Position numbers and translations under genes: made by a program. Positions 23,698 through 35,921 of a DNA stretch of 64,000 nucleotides are shown one piece after another. The stretch's first letter is position 1, and each line of letters starts with the position of its first letter. The notes beneath the pieces were generated by a model. That model did no database searches. It was not told where the DNA came from and worked only from the letters and a program-made list of their open reading frames with translations. The stretch lies in NCBI GenBank assembly GCA_011800155.1, contig CM022369.1, positions 2,914,001 to 2,978,000 on the forward strand, given 5' to 3'. Origin of the DNA: Flammulina velutipes (Eukaryota; Basidiomycota; Agaricomycetes; Agaricales; Physalacriaceae).

Positions 23698-26600
23698 ATG
23701 CCTCTATTGCCCAAGTTCCTGTCGAAGCGACAGACTTCGACCTCTGGATCGCCCTCTGATAGCCTTGCGGCTTCAGAACCGGACTTGCCTTTCAGCCCCC
23801 AGGATTCAAAAGTCGGCGGAGATGTTGATGTAGAAAAGAGCAGTATCGACAAAGTCAGCGCTGATGAGCGTCTTGAGGCGGGACATCGCGCGGAGAAGGT
23901 CGAGCTCACGCCGATGGAGGCTGCGGAGTGGAATGTCGATGGAGATGAGTCGCCGTTCCCCGAGGTGCAGGCTTGTGTGCCAACTACGGATGATCCCACT
24001 TTGGAGGTTAACAGTGCGTACGACGCGTTATTTGCTTCTTCATGGACTCACCGAATTTCGTGTATAGCCTTCAGAATGTGGGTTCTGACTACGGTGTTTG
24101 TTACCCTCTTCTCGGGTGTCAACCAGTTCTTCGCGTATGTCCTCTAAAACTTTGTTCTTACTTAACCGTCTTTAACCGTCGGCTCTTCATCCTAGTCTGC
24201 GATACGTACGTGCCATACCATTCCTCCTACGAGCCTTTCAACTCAATATATTTATAGCCGAGTTTATCACTGAGTTATGTAGTGGCGCAACTTCTGGTCT
24301 TTCCAATTGGTCGTACATGGGAGAAACTCCCTACATGGCGCGTAGGATTTGGGCGCTTCGGCTTCCGTATCAACCCAGGGAAATTCAACATCAAGTGAGT
24401 TCTCTAGTCCGTTTCCTGGAGCTAATCCTAATCATAATGCAGGGAACACGCTGTTATCGTTATCTGTGTTAACCTCACCACTGGAACTGCGTATGCGATG
24501 AATTCGCTAGTGGCGATAACGAGCACTGAGGTAATCTCCCATTGTTCCGCCTTATCCTTGTCTTACGCCTACCCTTAGTTTTGGGGCCGCGACTTTGGTG
24601 CAGGATTCGATGTGTGTTATATCATGACGACACAGTTTATCGGACTTGGTCTCGCGGGGCTCGCGCGCCGCTGGATTGTGTACCCGGCTGCTATGATTTG
24701 GCCGTCGACACTTGCATCTACTGTGTTATTCAAGACCCTTCATGAACCTCAGGATAACTCCCCTGCTAATGGGTGGACCGTGACGCGTATGTGGTCGTTG
24801 ATTCGTTGCCCGCTGATGGCTGCTGACTAGTGGAATAGGATACCGCTTCTACTTCTATGTCGTTGGTGGAAGTTTCGTGTGGTACTTCTTCCCCGACTAC
24901 ATTATGACTTGCTTGTCTGCATTTGCTTTTGTCACTTGGATCGCGCCGAAGAACCAAATCGTGAACACCATCTTTGGGGTACGATTCATCTATCGTACAT
25001 TTGAGTTAACAACTCATTATGTTCTCAGATGAACAGTGGACTTGGCCTTATTCCTATCAGCTTCGACTGGACGGTCATAACCTTTGCTGGACAACCTCTT
25101 ACGACGCCATTTTGGGTTACCGCTAATTGTTTTGCTGCGGTCGCTATCTTCTATCTCTTCTTGTCACCGATTCTCTACTGTGAGTATTCTCAATTCGTCC
25201 TCGAATATCGCCTTAGATTGTTTCTAGATACCGGTGCATGGCACAGTTGGTACCTCCCTCTTATCTCGAGCGGGACATTCGACAATACTGGCGCCAAGGT
25301 GAGTTGACTATTGTCAAGGATCGTCTTCCTGATCTTAATATCGTCACCACACAGTACAACGTCAGCAAGGTTGTGAATGCTGACTATTCCTTCAACCTTG
25401 AAAAGTACGAGGAGTACTCTCCCATGTACCTCCCTATTGTGAGTTACTATCTATGATATTGCATTTGAGCATGGCTAACATTCATTAGGCCTACGTTATC
25501 TCCTACGGCCTTAATGTACGCTCGTTTTACTACAAGTGGTTTTCGTGTCTGATCGATCCCAATATCAGTTCGCGGCTATTACAGGAATCTTCTTCCATAC
25601 GTATCTTTACAGTGGTAAAGACATCTGGGCCAAGGTCTGTTTCTCAGTACAAACTCCTTCGTGCACTTTACTGATTCTCTCTTGTTCCAACAGCTCAAGA
25701 ATTCCCGTGCCGGAGGGGAGGATGTCCATAAACGTATGATGAACAAGTACACGGAGGTGCCAGATTGGTGAGTTGGAAGCAAAGTCTTCTGGTGCTCCTT
25801 CTTATTCCTGACAAAGGTGGTATCTGGTCATGACTGCTGTTACTCTTGGTCTCGGTATCTTCACGATTCGGTAAGTTGTGCTTAAGATCGATGTTGGTCT
25901 CGGTAACTTATGGATTCGCCCTTTCTAGTTACTGGGATACTCAGCTGCCTGTTTGGGGCTTCGTTGTTGTCGCTTGGGGTATGGGCGTCGTCATGATCAT
26001 CCCCGAAGGAATCCTGGAGGGAACGACGAACCAGAGAGTGTTCTTGAACATTATCACTGAGCTGATTGCTGGATATGCATGGCCTGGTCAACCGTTTGCC
26101 AAGTACGTCGTGCCACCTCCTACTCAAAGCTGTCTGTCTGATAGTTCTTGCAGCATGATGATCAAGTTCTACGGCTACAACTCGATCAAGCATGGCTTGG
26201 ATTTCGCGATGGATCTGAAGCTTGGTCAATACATGTTTGTTTTCGTCTTCGTTCCGGCAACCATAGGTCTGATTATCTTCGCAGGAAGATTGCGCCTCGC
26301 GTCCTATTCGCTGCCCAGATATATAGCAGTTTACTCGCTGCGACTGTTCAAGTTGGAGGTACGTCGTTTCGATAATGTTCGTGGTCAATCAGGCGCTTAT
26401 GTCTTTGTATAGTTTTCCGATGGATGCTTGGCCATATTGAGAACCTCTGCGCTGTGAACAACACGGCTCGGTTCACATGCGCGTCGCCTCGAGTTGTGTA
26501 CAACGCTAGTCGTGAGTTCAGTATCGTTCACTGGTTACGTTGATACTGATTCTGTTCGCAGTGATTTGGGGAAGTGCGTACCAGCAACACTCCTTCTTGA

Positions 26601-27320
26601 CCTCGCAAAACTTATCTCATTATTCCCTACAGCGATTGGTCCTCAACGGTTGTTCGAGCGGGGCCAGATGTATTGGCAGATCATGTGGTTCTTCTTAATC
26701 GGAGTACGCTTGAGTCCCCAGTTCGAACCTTCTTCATCGATATTGATACCTTCCCACAGCCCGTTTTGGTCGTGATATTTTACTTGCTGTATAAGCGTTA
26801 CCCCAACACTTGGCTGCGATACGTCAATCTACCCATCTTGTGCGTTGGATCGTTTGTGCGTTCTATTACCATAACTCACATCATTCTAGTTTCAACTCTG
26901 CTGGCAACATCCCACCTGCGAACACTACCCAATACTCGCTATGGTTCATTGTCGGTTTCATCTTCAACTATCTCATTCGAAGGCGCGCGTTCGACTGGTG
27001 GAAGCGATACAACTGTACGTTCCCCTTCTCCCTATAATTCCAGTCCCACTTTCTGACTGTCGTGCAGATTTGTTGTCCGCTGGGTTGGATACAGGTGTGG
27101 CATTCGCAACGATTATCATCTTCTTTGCGTTATCTTATAACCGCATCACTCTCGAGTGGTGGGGGAACAATGCCTCCAAGGGCACATGTGCGTATACCTT
27201 CTTGTTCGATACCGCCATCCCTTCTAACTTGATTTTGATTGTGTAGATGATGCGCTAGCTGTTCCATATAAAACTGTCGCTCCTGGTACCATTTACGGAC
27301 CAGCTCCAGGAGAATTTTAG
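23698..27320 (+). CDS. OPT-family oligopeptide transporter
   Basis: Large gene with a dozen or more introns, about 800 residues. The N-terminal 100 residues are hydrophilic. About 14 membrane segments follow. Family signatures are visible: the NPG motif in [19 protein letters not shown] just after the first helix, [120 protein letters not shown], and KIAPR (usually KIPPR). It ends [14 protein letters not shown] proteins are proton-coupled importers of small peptides (or glutathione and metal complexes) at the plasma membrane. The KIAPR variant is a conservative departure from the usual motif. Confidence 0.9.
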
Positions 27321-27545
27321 GCTGTACTGTTCAAATTACGATATTGTACATAGAGATGGGGTGTATTGATGATTATATGATTATAGGGCTATTCCATTAC
27401 TTACTGCCAGAGAAACTTAAAATGAATGTTGACTGAGCGTTGACTTAGCAGGCCCCATGTCAGAATATTGTCAAAGCGAATGATATTTCAGCATGTAATT
27501 AAGTTGAAAGCAGGATAAGTCCAAAAGTCCAAAGTGTTAGTAGAT

Positions 27546-29193
27546 TCACGCCTCATCCTCTCCACTATACGCCTTTGCCACCTTCCATCCACCAGGCATC
27601 AACTCAGTGAACACCCCCTCAGGATCGTACTTATCCCGGACCAAATTGAGCAGCATAACGCTCCCCTTGGGGTACCCCTCAAACACCCTCTGCTTCGCAT
27701 CCGCATCATTGAGATACATGAACGGCGCAGACACATCCCTCTCCAGCGCCCCAAGCCTCTCCGCGATATCCCCATTAACACTAGCCAAGAATCCCTCAAT
27801 CGTCTCGTCGTCCTCCGAGCTCGACCACATCAAACTCTGCTCCACCCAGATATACGGCGCCTGCGACGGGTCCACCCCCATGGGATCCCCGCCATTCACC
27901 ACCGACGCAGTGAAGAACCGCTCGGCAAGGGGCATGAACGCCACCCCAGCGTAAAAGTTCTCTACATCGTTCAGCTGCGCCCTCGCCGCGTCGAAGAACC
28001 CATCGTGGATAACCTGCATCGCCTCTCTATCAGCCCGGATGGACGTGATCCAAAAGCGGTTGGTCATCCCATGGACAGCCGAGAACGGCGCGTCGGCCTC
28101 CGCAGTCCAGTTGAACATCGACTCGCGCACCCGGAAGGTCGTCGCGTTGGGAGTGAGCGTCTGCGTGAAGTTGGAGAGAGCGGGGGCGGAGGTGGTGTTG
28201 CCGTTATAGAAGAGCACGGAGTGGTACGTCGGCTCTGCCTCGCCTGCGCCCCAGCGGACTATGGGGATGACAGCTGCCTTGGGATCGTTCGCGCCATTCA
28301 CAGCAAAGTCATGGACGTAGTCGAGGAACTCTGTCCCAACACCCGGGCCATAGACTGATTCTCCAAGAGCGACAGAAGGGAGCGGGATGGTTTTGAGGTG
28401 GAATCCAGTGACGATGGCGAATGAGTTTCCCCCCCCACGCAGAGCCCAAAAGAGGTCGGCATAGTCGTTGTCCGGGGTAGCGGAAACGATGTCTCCATTG
28501 GCTAGTACACACTATGTACATCATTTTCGTTAGTATGACAATGAATTGGAAGTGCTCGAAATCACTCACATCATACTGAACCACATTGGCAGAGCCCCAT
28601 CCATGTTCATTTCCAAAGAAAGAGATCCCACCTCCGAGAAGGAAGCCCGGAACACCGACAACGCCCATTCGTCCACCGACCACCACAAGCTTGTGAGGCT
28701 CCAGATACTCATAAACAGCAGCCCACCTGTTTCCTGGTCCCACCTCCACTGTCAGCCCGTCCTCTGAGAGCGCAAGTTGGGTGAGACCAGAACTAGCCAA
28801 TAGTATGCCGGAGGCGTCGATGTTGTTACTGTCCCCTATAGGCATGTGGCCTCCGCCACGAACCGCGAACGGCGTAGAATTCTGTTTGAAGAGCTTGATT
28901 GCGGCGGACATCTCTTCAGCGCTGGTCGGCGCGAATATGCAGGCTGGGCCGAGCCATGATTTCGCAGTGAAGAAATCTGGATACCAAGCTCGTTAGATCA
29001 CAGAAACTCGGATAGAGAAAAATAAGAACTGACCAGTGTTCAGATCCATGTAGAGGGTATCATTGGGAAAATAGGTGTTGCTTGTCCAATTTTCCTGCAG
29101 AGTTTGGCATGACGGTGCAGGTGCTTCGAAGTTGAACGCTTTGGCGGTGGAGATTGTTAACGCAAGTGAGAGAACGTGTCCCTGATAGCGCAT
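27546..29193 (-). CDS. Secreted FAD-linked oxidase (PCMH/BBE type)
   Basis: Four exons or so, about 500 residues. Signal peptide MRYQGHVLSLALTISTAKA. A PCMH-type FAD-binding domain follows: ACIFAPTSAEEMSAAIKLF, then FAVRGGGHMPIGDSNN, where the His of GGGH is the usual covalent flavin site, then VEVGPGNRWAAVYEYL and VVVGGRMGVVGVPGFLLGGG. The substrate domain has VLANGDIVSATPDNDYADLF, WALRGGGNSFAIVTGFHLKT, and the BBE-like end FMYLNDADAKQRVFEGYPKG. Such enzymes oxidise sugars, alcohols or alkaloid-like compounds and release H2O2. Six or so N-x-S/T sites fit secretion. It is convergent with the OPT gene (225 bp between stop codons). Confidence 0.85.
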
Positions 29194-29660
29194 GATTGAG
29201 AAAAGACAACAGAAATAAGAAAGACGAATAAGGAAAGAATGGGTGATGCTTCAGAAGGCTTTACTCACTGCTTCTTTTATGGAGTCGACTCTCGCTCTTT
29301 TCGCTTTGAGCTCGCTCTTGAAAATGCTCCCGCATTGTGTACGTTCTCTTCTCGTCAAGGGCTACCGTCGGAGAAGTCCGTAAGATGAACCTCTGACTGG
29401 ACGAAGCTTGACCATCGCAGTCGAGAGGAACGAGCCGGAGGCTTCGGTGCGAGCATCATGGTCACCGAAGCGCGCACAGAGCTGCGCATTATGTTACGTC
29501 TCCAAAACTTTGACTGGGCGTAGTAATCCCAAAGGCGGGCAGAAACGGATGTTTCACAGCACCGAACAAACTCGCGAAAGAAAAGACAGGAATGTGATTC
29601 AAGTGGTATGGTGAACAGTGGGAGATTAGTCATGTTGACGGGGGGAAGCCGTTGGGAATA
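29194..29660. other. Intergenic region
   Basis: About 470 bases between the start of the oxidase gene and the stop of the Cup1-like gene. No supported gene; open frames on both strands overlap each other and have no recognisable content. Confidence 0.4.
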
Positions 29661-30814
29661 TCAACGAGAAGAACGCGATGAATTTTTGTGCGTAATCCAT
29701 GCTTCGGAGACCTCGTCTATCTCTGGAAGACGGTTCCCAGAGGAGTCGTGTTTTGTAATTGCGACCTTGGAGATGGAGACCTGGTAGCGCCCTCCATTCT
29801 GTGATAGTATAGGTACGTGCGCAAGCACCTTTTGGAACCTCCTCCTGATCCATCGTGAGGGGTAACGGTTGACAGTCTGTGCGGGAATAGGTTTGCCTTG
29901 TCTTTCCATAGCTTGTCTCTCCTTCCGTGTTAGAGGGTTGATCTTGTCGACTGGGCCGACGATGTTGTGCACATCGTCTAGAACGCCTGAGTTCAGCAGC
30001 GTGCGAGGCCCTTCGTTGCTGATACCGAGAGGGTAATATGTGTTTTTGGTGCTCTCGACAAAGTGCCGCCATCGTGCATTGACCTCGCGCCGCTTCCAAG
30101 GCGCGTTTACGATGATTGCTTCTGGAGACGTGCGGTCTGGAAGCTTCAGAGGAACGTTGTAGTTGTTCTTTGTTGACGGCGACGTTGAGCGTGAAAGGCT
30201 GTTGGTGAGTAGTGTTTTGAGTATTTCAGAGTAGACCGGTGGATGGGATTTTGAGACAGCTGGTATTATACGCGCAGGTAATGTTTGTGTAGGATCTGTT
30301 AGGTGAGGCTGGTAGTCCTTAGTAATGCATAGCTGGGTAGTATTGAGCGCAACTGACCTCCATTAGTTCTCGCTTCAGTTTGCCCTTTCGTCCGTATGCA
30401 AGACTGAGTATATGCGTCCACGCGTCGACGGACTCGCTGTTGTTCGCAGCCTCGAGTTTCTTCACTTCCTGAGTGGACGATGAGGCTCTGAACAATGGCA
30501 CAGACAGGTATTCTTGCCTTGGCGAGTCGTTTGAACTTTCGTTCGCGTAGATAAGAACGTAGGCCATGTTCTTTCGTCGTGAGCAGAGCCCTTATGTCGT
30601 CTTGAGCTTTGAATTGGAAAAAGTATCTTTAGAGAACGGTGAGTATTATTCCAGGCGCCGTAGTCGTCACGTACCGAAGGTAGGCGAAAGGTAGACGGTT
30701 TACTTGACGCAAGTATTTGCGATACAGCGAGAACGACCTTTGGCGAAATAGATTGGCATCCGGGCACGTCGAGCGACACGACGAGCTCGCTGCTCTGAGG
30801 GGAAGGAGTGACAT
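29661..30814 (-). CDS. Cup1-like LYR-motif protein (mitochondrial)
   Basis: Four exons reconstructed by hand. N-terminus MSLLPLRAASSSCRSTCPDA resembles a mitochondrial presequence, followed by the LYR motif in SFSLYRKYLRQVNRLPFAYL, then FFQFKAQDDIRALLTTKEHG. An intron with donor after CGAAA leads to EVKKLEAANNSESVDAW and the conserved block ILSLAYGRKGKLKRELME. The next exon starts PHLTDPTQTLPARIIP. Later SPEAIIVNAPWKRREVNARW and NPLTRKERQAMERQGKP. The LYR plus YGRKGKLKREL pattern is that of the Cup1-like LYR family in fungi. LYR proteins work with acyl carrier protein in mitochondrial complex or iron-sulfur assembly. The specific target here is unknown. Confidence 0.7.
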
Positions 30815-30863
30815 TGAGCAGCTGAGTCAGCATCTAAAATCTTTGCTCTTGCCATCACAAATC
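30815..30863. promoter_or_regulatory. 49-bp divergent start-codon gap
   Basis: Only 49 bases separate the start codons of the minus-strand Cup1-like gene and plus-strand LSG1. The core promoters and leaders must overlap or lie within the first exons/introns; LSG1 has an intron directly after its ATG. Confidence 0.6.
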
Positions 30864-33208
30864 ATGGTATGCTCGTCGTTGCTTGTCGTCGTCGTCGTCG
30901 CTCATTGCTCTCTTTGTAGCCTCCGAAAGGAAGAGATCCCAATCCAAGTGGTCTCGGAAGAGCCATCATCAACAAAAAAGTCAAAGATGCACGCAGAATG
31001 GAACAATCAGGCCTGGTCCGTCTCCGCCAGCTCACTGTGCCCAACGATGAGCTGACTTTAACCAAGTAGTTCACCACAGATGCCGACCAGACTTCTCGCC
31101 TGAAATCCGTCACCCAAGAACGAGATCTCGACGAGTTCCTCAACACCGCAGAGCTTGCAGGAACAGAGTTCACTGCCGGTTAGTGTTTATTCATCGATTG
31201 CCGCCACTCTTGCTGATTCCAGCTAGAGCGTCGCAATGTAAAGATCCTAGAGCAGACTGCTGCCAGCCCTCACAATCCATACCTCCTCGACGACCAAGAA
31301 GAGAAGAAGACGATCCAGAGACATTTGGAAAATAAGCAAAAACTCCGTGTTCCCAGACGGCCTCCATGGACGAAGAAGATGACTACCGCAGAGCTCGATC
31401 GTCATGAAAAGGACGCATTTCTCGATTGGCGACGAGGATTAGCCGTGTATGTTTTCTTCTCTATTTTTCCACTGCATCCATTAATCCTCCCATAGTCTGC
31501 AAGAGGAAGAGAAATTTTTGCTCACTCCTTTTGAACGTAACCTTGAAGTGTGGCGACAGCTATGGCGTGTTCTCGAACGTTCCCATCTAGTCGTCCAAAT
31601 CGTCGACGCACGGAATCCTCTACGGTTTCGATGTGAAGATCTCGAAGACTACGTACACGACGTCGAAGGCCCGGAGGGTGAGCAGGGCACTGGCAAGGGA
31701 AAGCGTGCATCTCTCCTACTCATCAACAAGGCTGATCTCTTGACTGCGAAACAAAGGTATTTCTCGATCTGCTTTACATGGCATAGTACTAATACTTTTT
31801 AGAATATTATGGGCGGACTACTTCGACCAACAAGGAATCCAGTACGCTTTCTTCTCTGCTTTGGATGCAGCAGCTATCCAACAAGCACGTCGTGATGCCT
31901 TGGCTGCTGCTGAAGCTGCTGAGGCCGCTGCCGCTGCCCGCTCAGAATCAGACGATGATGAAGACGAATCGCCAGCTCTCTCATCAGGAGAATCATCGTC
32001 GGAGGAAGAGGAAGACGAGGAAGACGACTCCGACTACTATTCTGCTGACGATGACGTCGAGGAAGACTTTAATTTTACGACAGATCCAAGAGCAAAGGTC
32101 CTAACTGTCCTTGAGCTTGAAGATCTCTTTTTGAGCAAGGCTCCCGATCTATCAGGTATGAGCCCAGTCAGGCTTAGGATATAGCTAAATCGCTAATTTC
32201 TCATTCCAGCATTTACGACCGCCGAAGGCAAGCCGCCTCCCAAACTCGTCGTAGGACTCGTCGGTTACCCCAACGTCGGAAAGTCGAGCACAATCAACTC
32301 TTTGTTGGGGGAGAAGAAAGTCAGTGTATCTTCAACACCAGGAAAGACGAAACACTTCCAGACCATCCACTTGTCGGACGCCATCGTGCTCTGCGATTGT
32401 CCTGGTCTCGTTTTTCCGCAATTCGCCACCACCAAGGCGGCGTTGATTTGCGATGGTGTTCTTCCCATTGACCAGATGCGAGAGTACACTGGGCCGGCAG
32501 CGTTACTCGTCCAGAGAATACCGAAGGAGGTGCTGGAGGCGATATATGGATTGAATCTTAAGGTCCAAAATGTTGAAGATGGAGGTGATGGACGGGTCAC
32601 GGCGGAGAGCTTCTTGATAGCCTATGCCAGTAAGTTTATCATTGTTTTTACTTGCTTCAATGGCTAATCCGTTCGTCGCAGTCGCTCGTGGATTTATGCG
32701 CGCGGGACAAGGAAATCCGGACGAGGCTCTAGCAGCGCGAGTTCTCCTAAAGGACTACGTCAACGCAAAACTCTTGTTCTGCCAACCCCCACCAGACATC
32801 TCCGAGGCCGACTTCAACGAGCAAACGCACCAGATCGCAATGCGCCGAGCCCTAGGCAAGAAAAAAGCGCCCGTCACCCGCGTCGGCAAGAACGCCGACA
32901 CCTTCGTCGCGAGCGTCCCCATGCCCGGCGCTGACGGCTCTCCCGCCCCTCCATCCACCAAGACCAAGAACCTCGATTCGCAGTTTTTTGAGGAGAACGC
33001 TAATTTGGCGAGTCATGCGTATACGAAGGGACAGGCGTATACGAGGGCGAAGTTGTATCCGCATCAGAATGCTGTTGCGGATGATGGGAGTGCGGTGTCG
33101 TTTAAGCAGGCGAGGATTGCGAGTGTTATGGTGAATGCGGGGGATGGGAAGAAGCATCATAATAAGATTAAGAGGGCGAAGCAGAGGAGTGGGAGGGGGT
33201 ATGATTAG
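30864..33208 (+). CDS. LSG1: Large-subunit GTPase LSG1 (60S ribosome maturation)
   Basis: Circularly permuted GTPase. The first exon is just the ATG, then PPKGRDPNPSGLGRAIINKK. An intron 31016-31069 removes an in-frame TAG, giving QSGL followed by FTTDADQTSRLKSVTQE. The order of GTPase motifs is G4 (LLLINKADLL), G5-like FFSA, an acidic insert (SEEEEDEEDDSDYYSADDD), then G1 (GLVGYPNVGKSSTINSL), G2/switch (SSTPGKTKHFQ), and G3 (LCDCPGLVFP). Family blocks FLDWRRGLAVLQE, TPFERNLEVWRQLWRVLERS and QIVDARNPLRFRCEDLE are intact. The tail KKHHNKIKRAKQRSGRGYD is basic. LSG1 acts in the cytosol to release Nmd3 from new 60S subunits. A truncated second copy lies at 38697-39900. Confidence 0.95.
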
Positions 33209-33653
33209 ATTTTAACTCGTGTGGTGTAGATACGACTATGGGTATGTGAAAGTACACTCCATGTTGTATGTGTTTCGTTCTATATCTCTTTTACACCACG
33301 TCTTTGGGATGAATCTGTACAAGTAGACGGTGACGAGTTCACGGAGCATGGGACGAATGTTGACGTGCACCACACGAAAAGGTGAATATGAAATACGGTC
33401 CGAAACGCCGGTGATCTGCGATTTAATCTCTAAGTGACGCATAAAAGTCAGTTAGCGCGAATTGAATTATTGAAATCTCGAAGTACAATAGAAGCGAAGG
33501 ATACATCTATAGCGCGGCGCAAAACAACGAGAGCAAAATACAGAGCTGGCCCACTCATGTACGGAATGGTATATAAGATGGGCAATATCCTTAATGAAGA
33601 AAATGTACATCCAGGACGCGACCAGGGATGAGTCGGTAATAACCAGTGAGCGG
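33209..33653. other. Intergenic region with 3' flank of membrane-family copy 1
   Basis: No gene seen. The segment 33430-33480 (TGACGCATAA ... AGCGCGAATT) recurs beyond the 3' ends of the other family members (about 35070-35100, 36605-36635, and in reverse at about 41075-41100), so the duplicated unit extends past the coding part. Confidence 0.5.
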
Positions 33654-33719
33654 TTACGGCGCAACTAGCATAGGGTAGTGGTATTCTCCAGGTTCCACAT
33701 TGTCGTTGAGATGATGAGC

Positions 33720-34270
33720 CTAGAACACGTCGGTATTCGTGTATGGAAGAGTAAGGTGAACAGGAATCACCTCATTCTCCAGATTAGAGCGCAACGATGC
33801 AAGGTCCGCCTGACACTTGCGCGCGTCCTTCACAAGCTTTGGAAGGGACTTGACGTAGCGGAATGCATGATGGATGGTACAGTCCGTTTCGTGCTGAGCT
33901 AAGAGCGATTCCACGCGTTCCTCGACGCTGGGAGATACGTTAACGCGAAATCTCAATCGTGAACAGAGACGAACTCCTTTAGATCGTCGAGGCCTTTGAC
34001 CCCCGCGCGCATCCAATACTCGCGCTGAGTGGTGTCCGTTACGGTACTAGTTGCTTCATTGGTGATCCACCTCCGCGTATCCGTGAGGCCATTTTGTGTT
34101 TCCTTCAAGAGGACTCCGGGATGTACTTTGGGAAGTACGAAGATGAACAGTAGGTAGAGAAATATGGCGATAGCAATGAGGGTGCAGGCGAAAGGAGGAC
34201 TTATAGCCCCCAGCAAGAAAGTGAAGGTCTGATAGATGAGTTCTCGTTTGGTTGGAATTAATATCGACAT
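33720..34270 (-). CDS. Small single-pass membrane protein, family copy 1 (C-terminally truncated)
   Basis: No known family recognised. Two exons (34270-33975 and 33927-33720). N-terminus MSILIPTKRELIYQTF, then a membrane segment (LIAIAIFLYLLFIFVLPKVH) followed by LKETQNGLTD and helices. Exon 2 carries the family signature CTIHHAFRYVKSLPKLVKDA followed by RKCQADLASLRSNLENEVIP. Compared with copy 2 a CAG codon is TAG (stop at 33720-33722). Downstream the same frame continues with a conserved tail (HHLNDNVEPGEYHY ... VAP) to 33654. The protein is therefore shorter by about 21 residues than its relatives. It may still work, since membrane segment and helical domain are intact. Confidence 0.6.
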
Positions 34271-35303
34271 GATGATGTTCGAGGATGTCAGTCATAGTAA
34301 GTAATTCATGGATATATAAGTTTGGTAAAGCTGTGCGTCCCAAAAAGGCAACTTTTTCGGCATTTAACTACATCAGGGTCAAATCTTGGTTGCTGAGATA
34401 GGGGTATGTTACCCATATATTTGAACCAATGGTTCTTGAATGTCTGGTCGAATTCCTTTCCTTAGTGGTCAAAACTGCTCAGTCGTATCTGACTGATAGA
34501 TTAGATTAGATGTATACGAGTAAGGTGGGAAAGGGGCACCATTTTCTTTACCGCCTGCCCGGAAGCTTCGAGTCTAAATGACCTGTTACCAAAGTGAGTT
34601 GATCTTTATGATGCGGCGCAAGTACGCACAAATAAAGACCTTCGGACGGCATAACAATCACAGGCAAATTTGGTGCATCACTTAAGATGGTCACCTTTCT
34701 GAAGGCCGTTGAAGCAAGTCAAGCTCACGCAGACGACGGAGTGGATCCACGAGGAGATAGTACAGATGGACATTATCGGCGAGATATACTTGAATTCTTG
34801 GTGAAGACTGGGACACATAGATTCCTCAACTGATTTTTCAGTCAAAGACGCCACATGATCGCTGAACAACTAAGAATATACAGAATACAATTTTTCCAGA
34901 GCTACCATCGATTCTTTGCGCCGCCTTGTTCAGTATTTCCTTGTAACGGGTCTAAAATCTTCCAGCATGTAATGACAAGAATAGAGTAGAGTGCCAATCA
35001 CAGTGCACCCAACAAAGATGAACACTGGAAATGATAAACGATCCGAGTGCCGGCCATGTTGATATCGATGATGACGCATAAGTTAGTCGGCGCGAATTTG
35101 AAGTCAAGTTCCCGCACAGTCACAAGACAAGTAAAAACTTATACATATATTGAATGATCCAAAATAACGACAGCAAAACTATACATAGCGGGCCCATGAT
35201 AACATACGATATGGAATACAAAACGGTTCGGGAATGCCTTTGAGATGAAGAAAATGTCATCTAGAGCACAACTAGGATTGCGTTGACAGTAAATAGTGTG
35301 CAA
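34271..35303. other. Intergenic region including duplicated block A
   Basis: About 1 kb between family copies 1 and 2. No gene supported. Contains the repeated block 34530-34870 (see separate entry) and the 3' flank of copy 2. Confidence 0.4.
34530..34870 (+). repeat. Duplicated non-coding block A, copy 1
   Basis: Resembles 41190-41510 in the same orientation. Shared stretches include GGCACCA near the start, AGATGGTCA, AAGCAAGTCAAGC, GAGATAGTACAGAT, GATTCCTCAA and GACGCCACATGATCGCTG. Indels and substitutions separate the copies. No coding capacity recognised. Confidence 0.75.
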
Positions 35304-35921
35304 TTATGGCGCAACTGGCAGCAGGTAATTATATTCTCCAGGTCCTATATCCGAGTCGTCGTTGAGACGACGAACCTGTGATACATTGGTATTCATGTAT
35401 GGCAGAGGAAGGTAAGGAGGAATCACCTCGTTTTCAAGATTACCGCGCAGCGATGCAAGGTCAGCCTGGCACTTGCGCGCCTCCTTCACAAGCTTTGGGA
35501 GGGATTTGAGATAGGAAATTGTATTATGGATGGTACAGTCCTTTTCGTGCCGAGATAGCAGCGTTTCTACGTGTTTCTCAATGCTAGTAGGATATGTTAG
35601 TGTGAAAATTAGAATTTTAAAAGAGACATACCTCGTTAGACTATGGAGGCCCCTCGCAGAGATCCCAAACATACGGTAGGAGAGACGCGTAGTTGCTTCT
35701 CTGTTGAGCCAAATCCGCATGTCCGTGATTTGATTTTGTGTGTCCTCCAAGAGAATTTCGGGATGGACTTTGGGGAGTCCGACGACGACCAACAAGTAGA
35801 GTAAAATGATGATAGAGATGAGAACATAGCCATAAGTAACAGATGAGCTACTGGCAATCCCAAGTGAGAAGCTGAAGACCTGGGAAATGATTTCCCGCCT
35901 GGTTGGAATGATATTCGACAT
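35304..35921 (-). CDS. Small single-pass membrane protein, family copy 2 (intact)
   Basis: The most complete of four related genes. N-terminus MSNIIPTRREIISQVFSFSL, membrane segment YVLISIIILLYLLVVVGLPK, then VHPEILLEDTQNQITDMRIW. The 48-nt segment 35584-35631 is a typical GT-AG intron by comparison with copies 1 and 4, though the frame stays open through it. Exon 2: CTIHNTISYLKSLPKLVKEA, RKCQADLASLRGNLENEVIP, and the complete tail QVRRLNDDSDIGPGEYNYLL-PVAP. Spliced length about 189 residues. The C-terminal part is likely helical. No match to a named domain; function unknown. Confidence 0.65.
   Translation of the reverse strand: MSNIIPTRREIISQVFSFSLGIASSSSVTYGYVLISIIILLYLLVVVGLPKVHPEILLEDTQNQITDMRIWLNREATTRLSYRMFGISARGLHSLTRYVSFKILIFTLTYPTSIEKHVETLLSRHEKDCTIHNTISYLKSLPKLVKEARKCQADLASLRGNLENEVIPPYLPLPYMNTNVSQVRRLNDDSDIGPGEYNYLLPVAP

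Noticed and set aside
27534..28358. 274-codon plus-strand open frame
   Set aside because: It is the antisense shadow of the FAD oxidase gene, with His/Arg-rich composition typical of such shadows.
31060..31069. Premature TAG in LSG1
   Set aside because: A 54-nt GT-AG intron (31016-31069) removes it and yields the expected conserved sequence.
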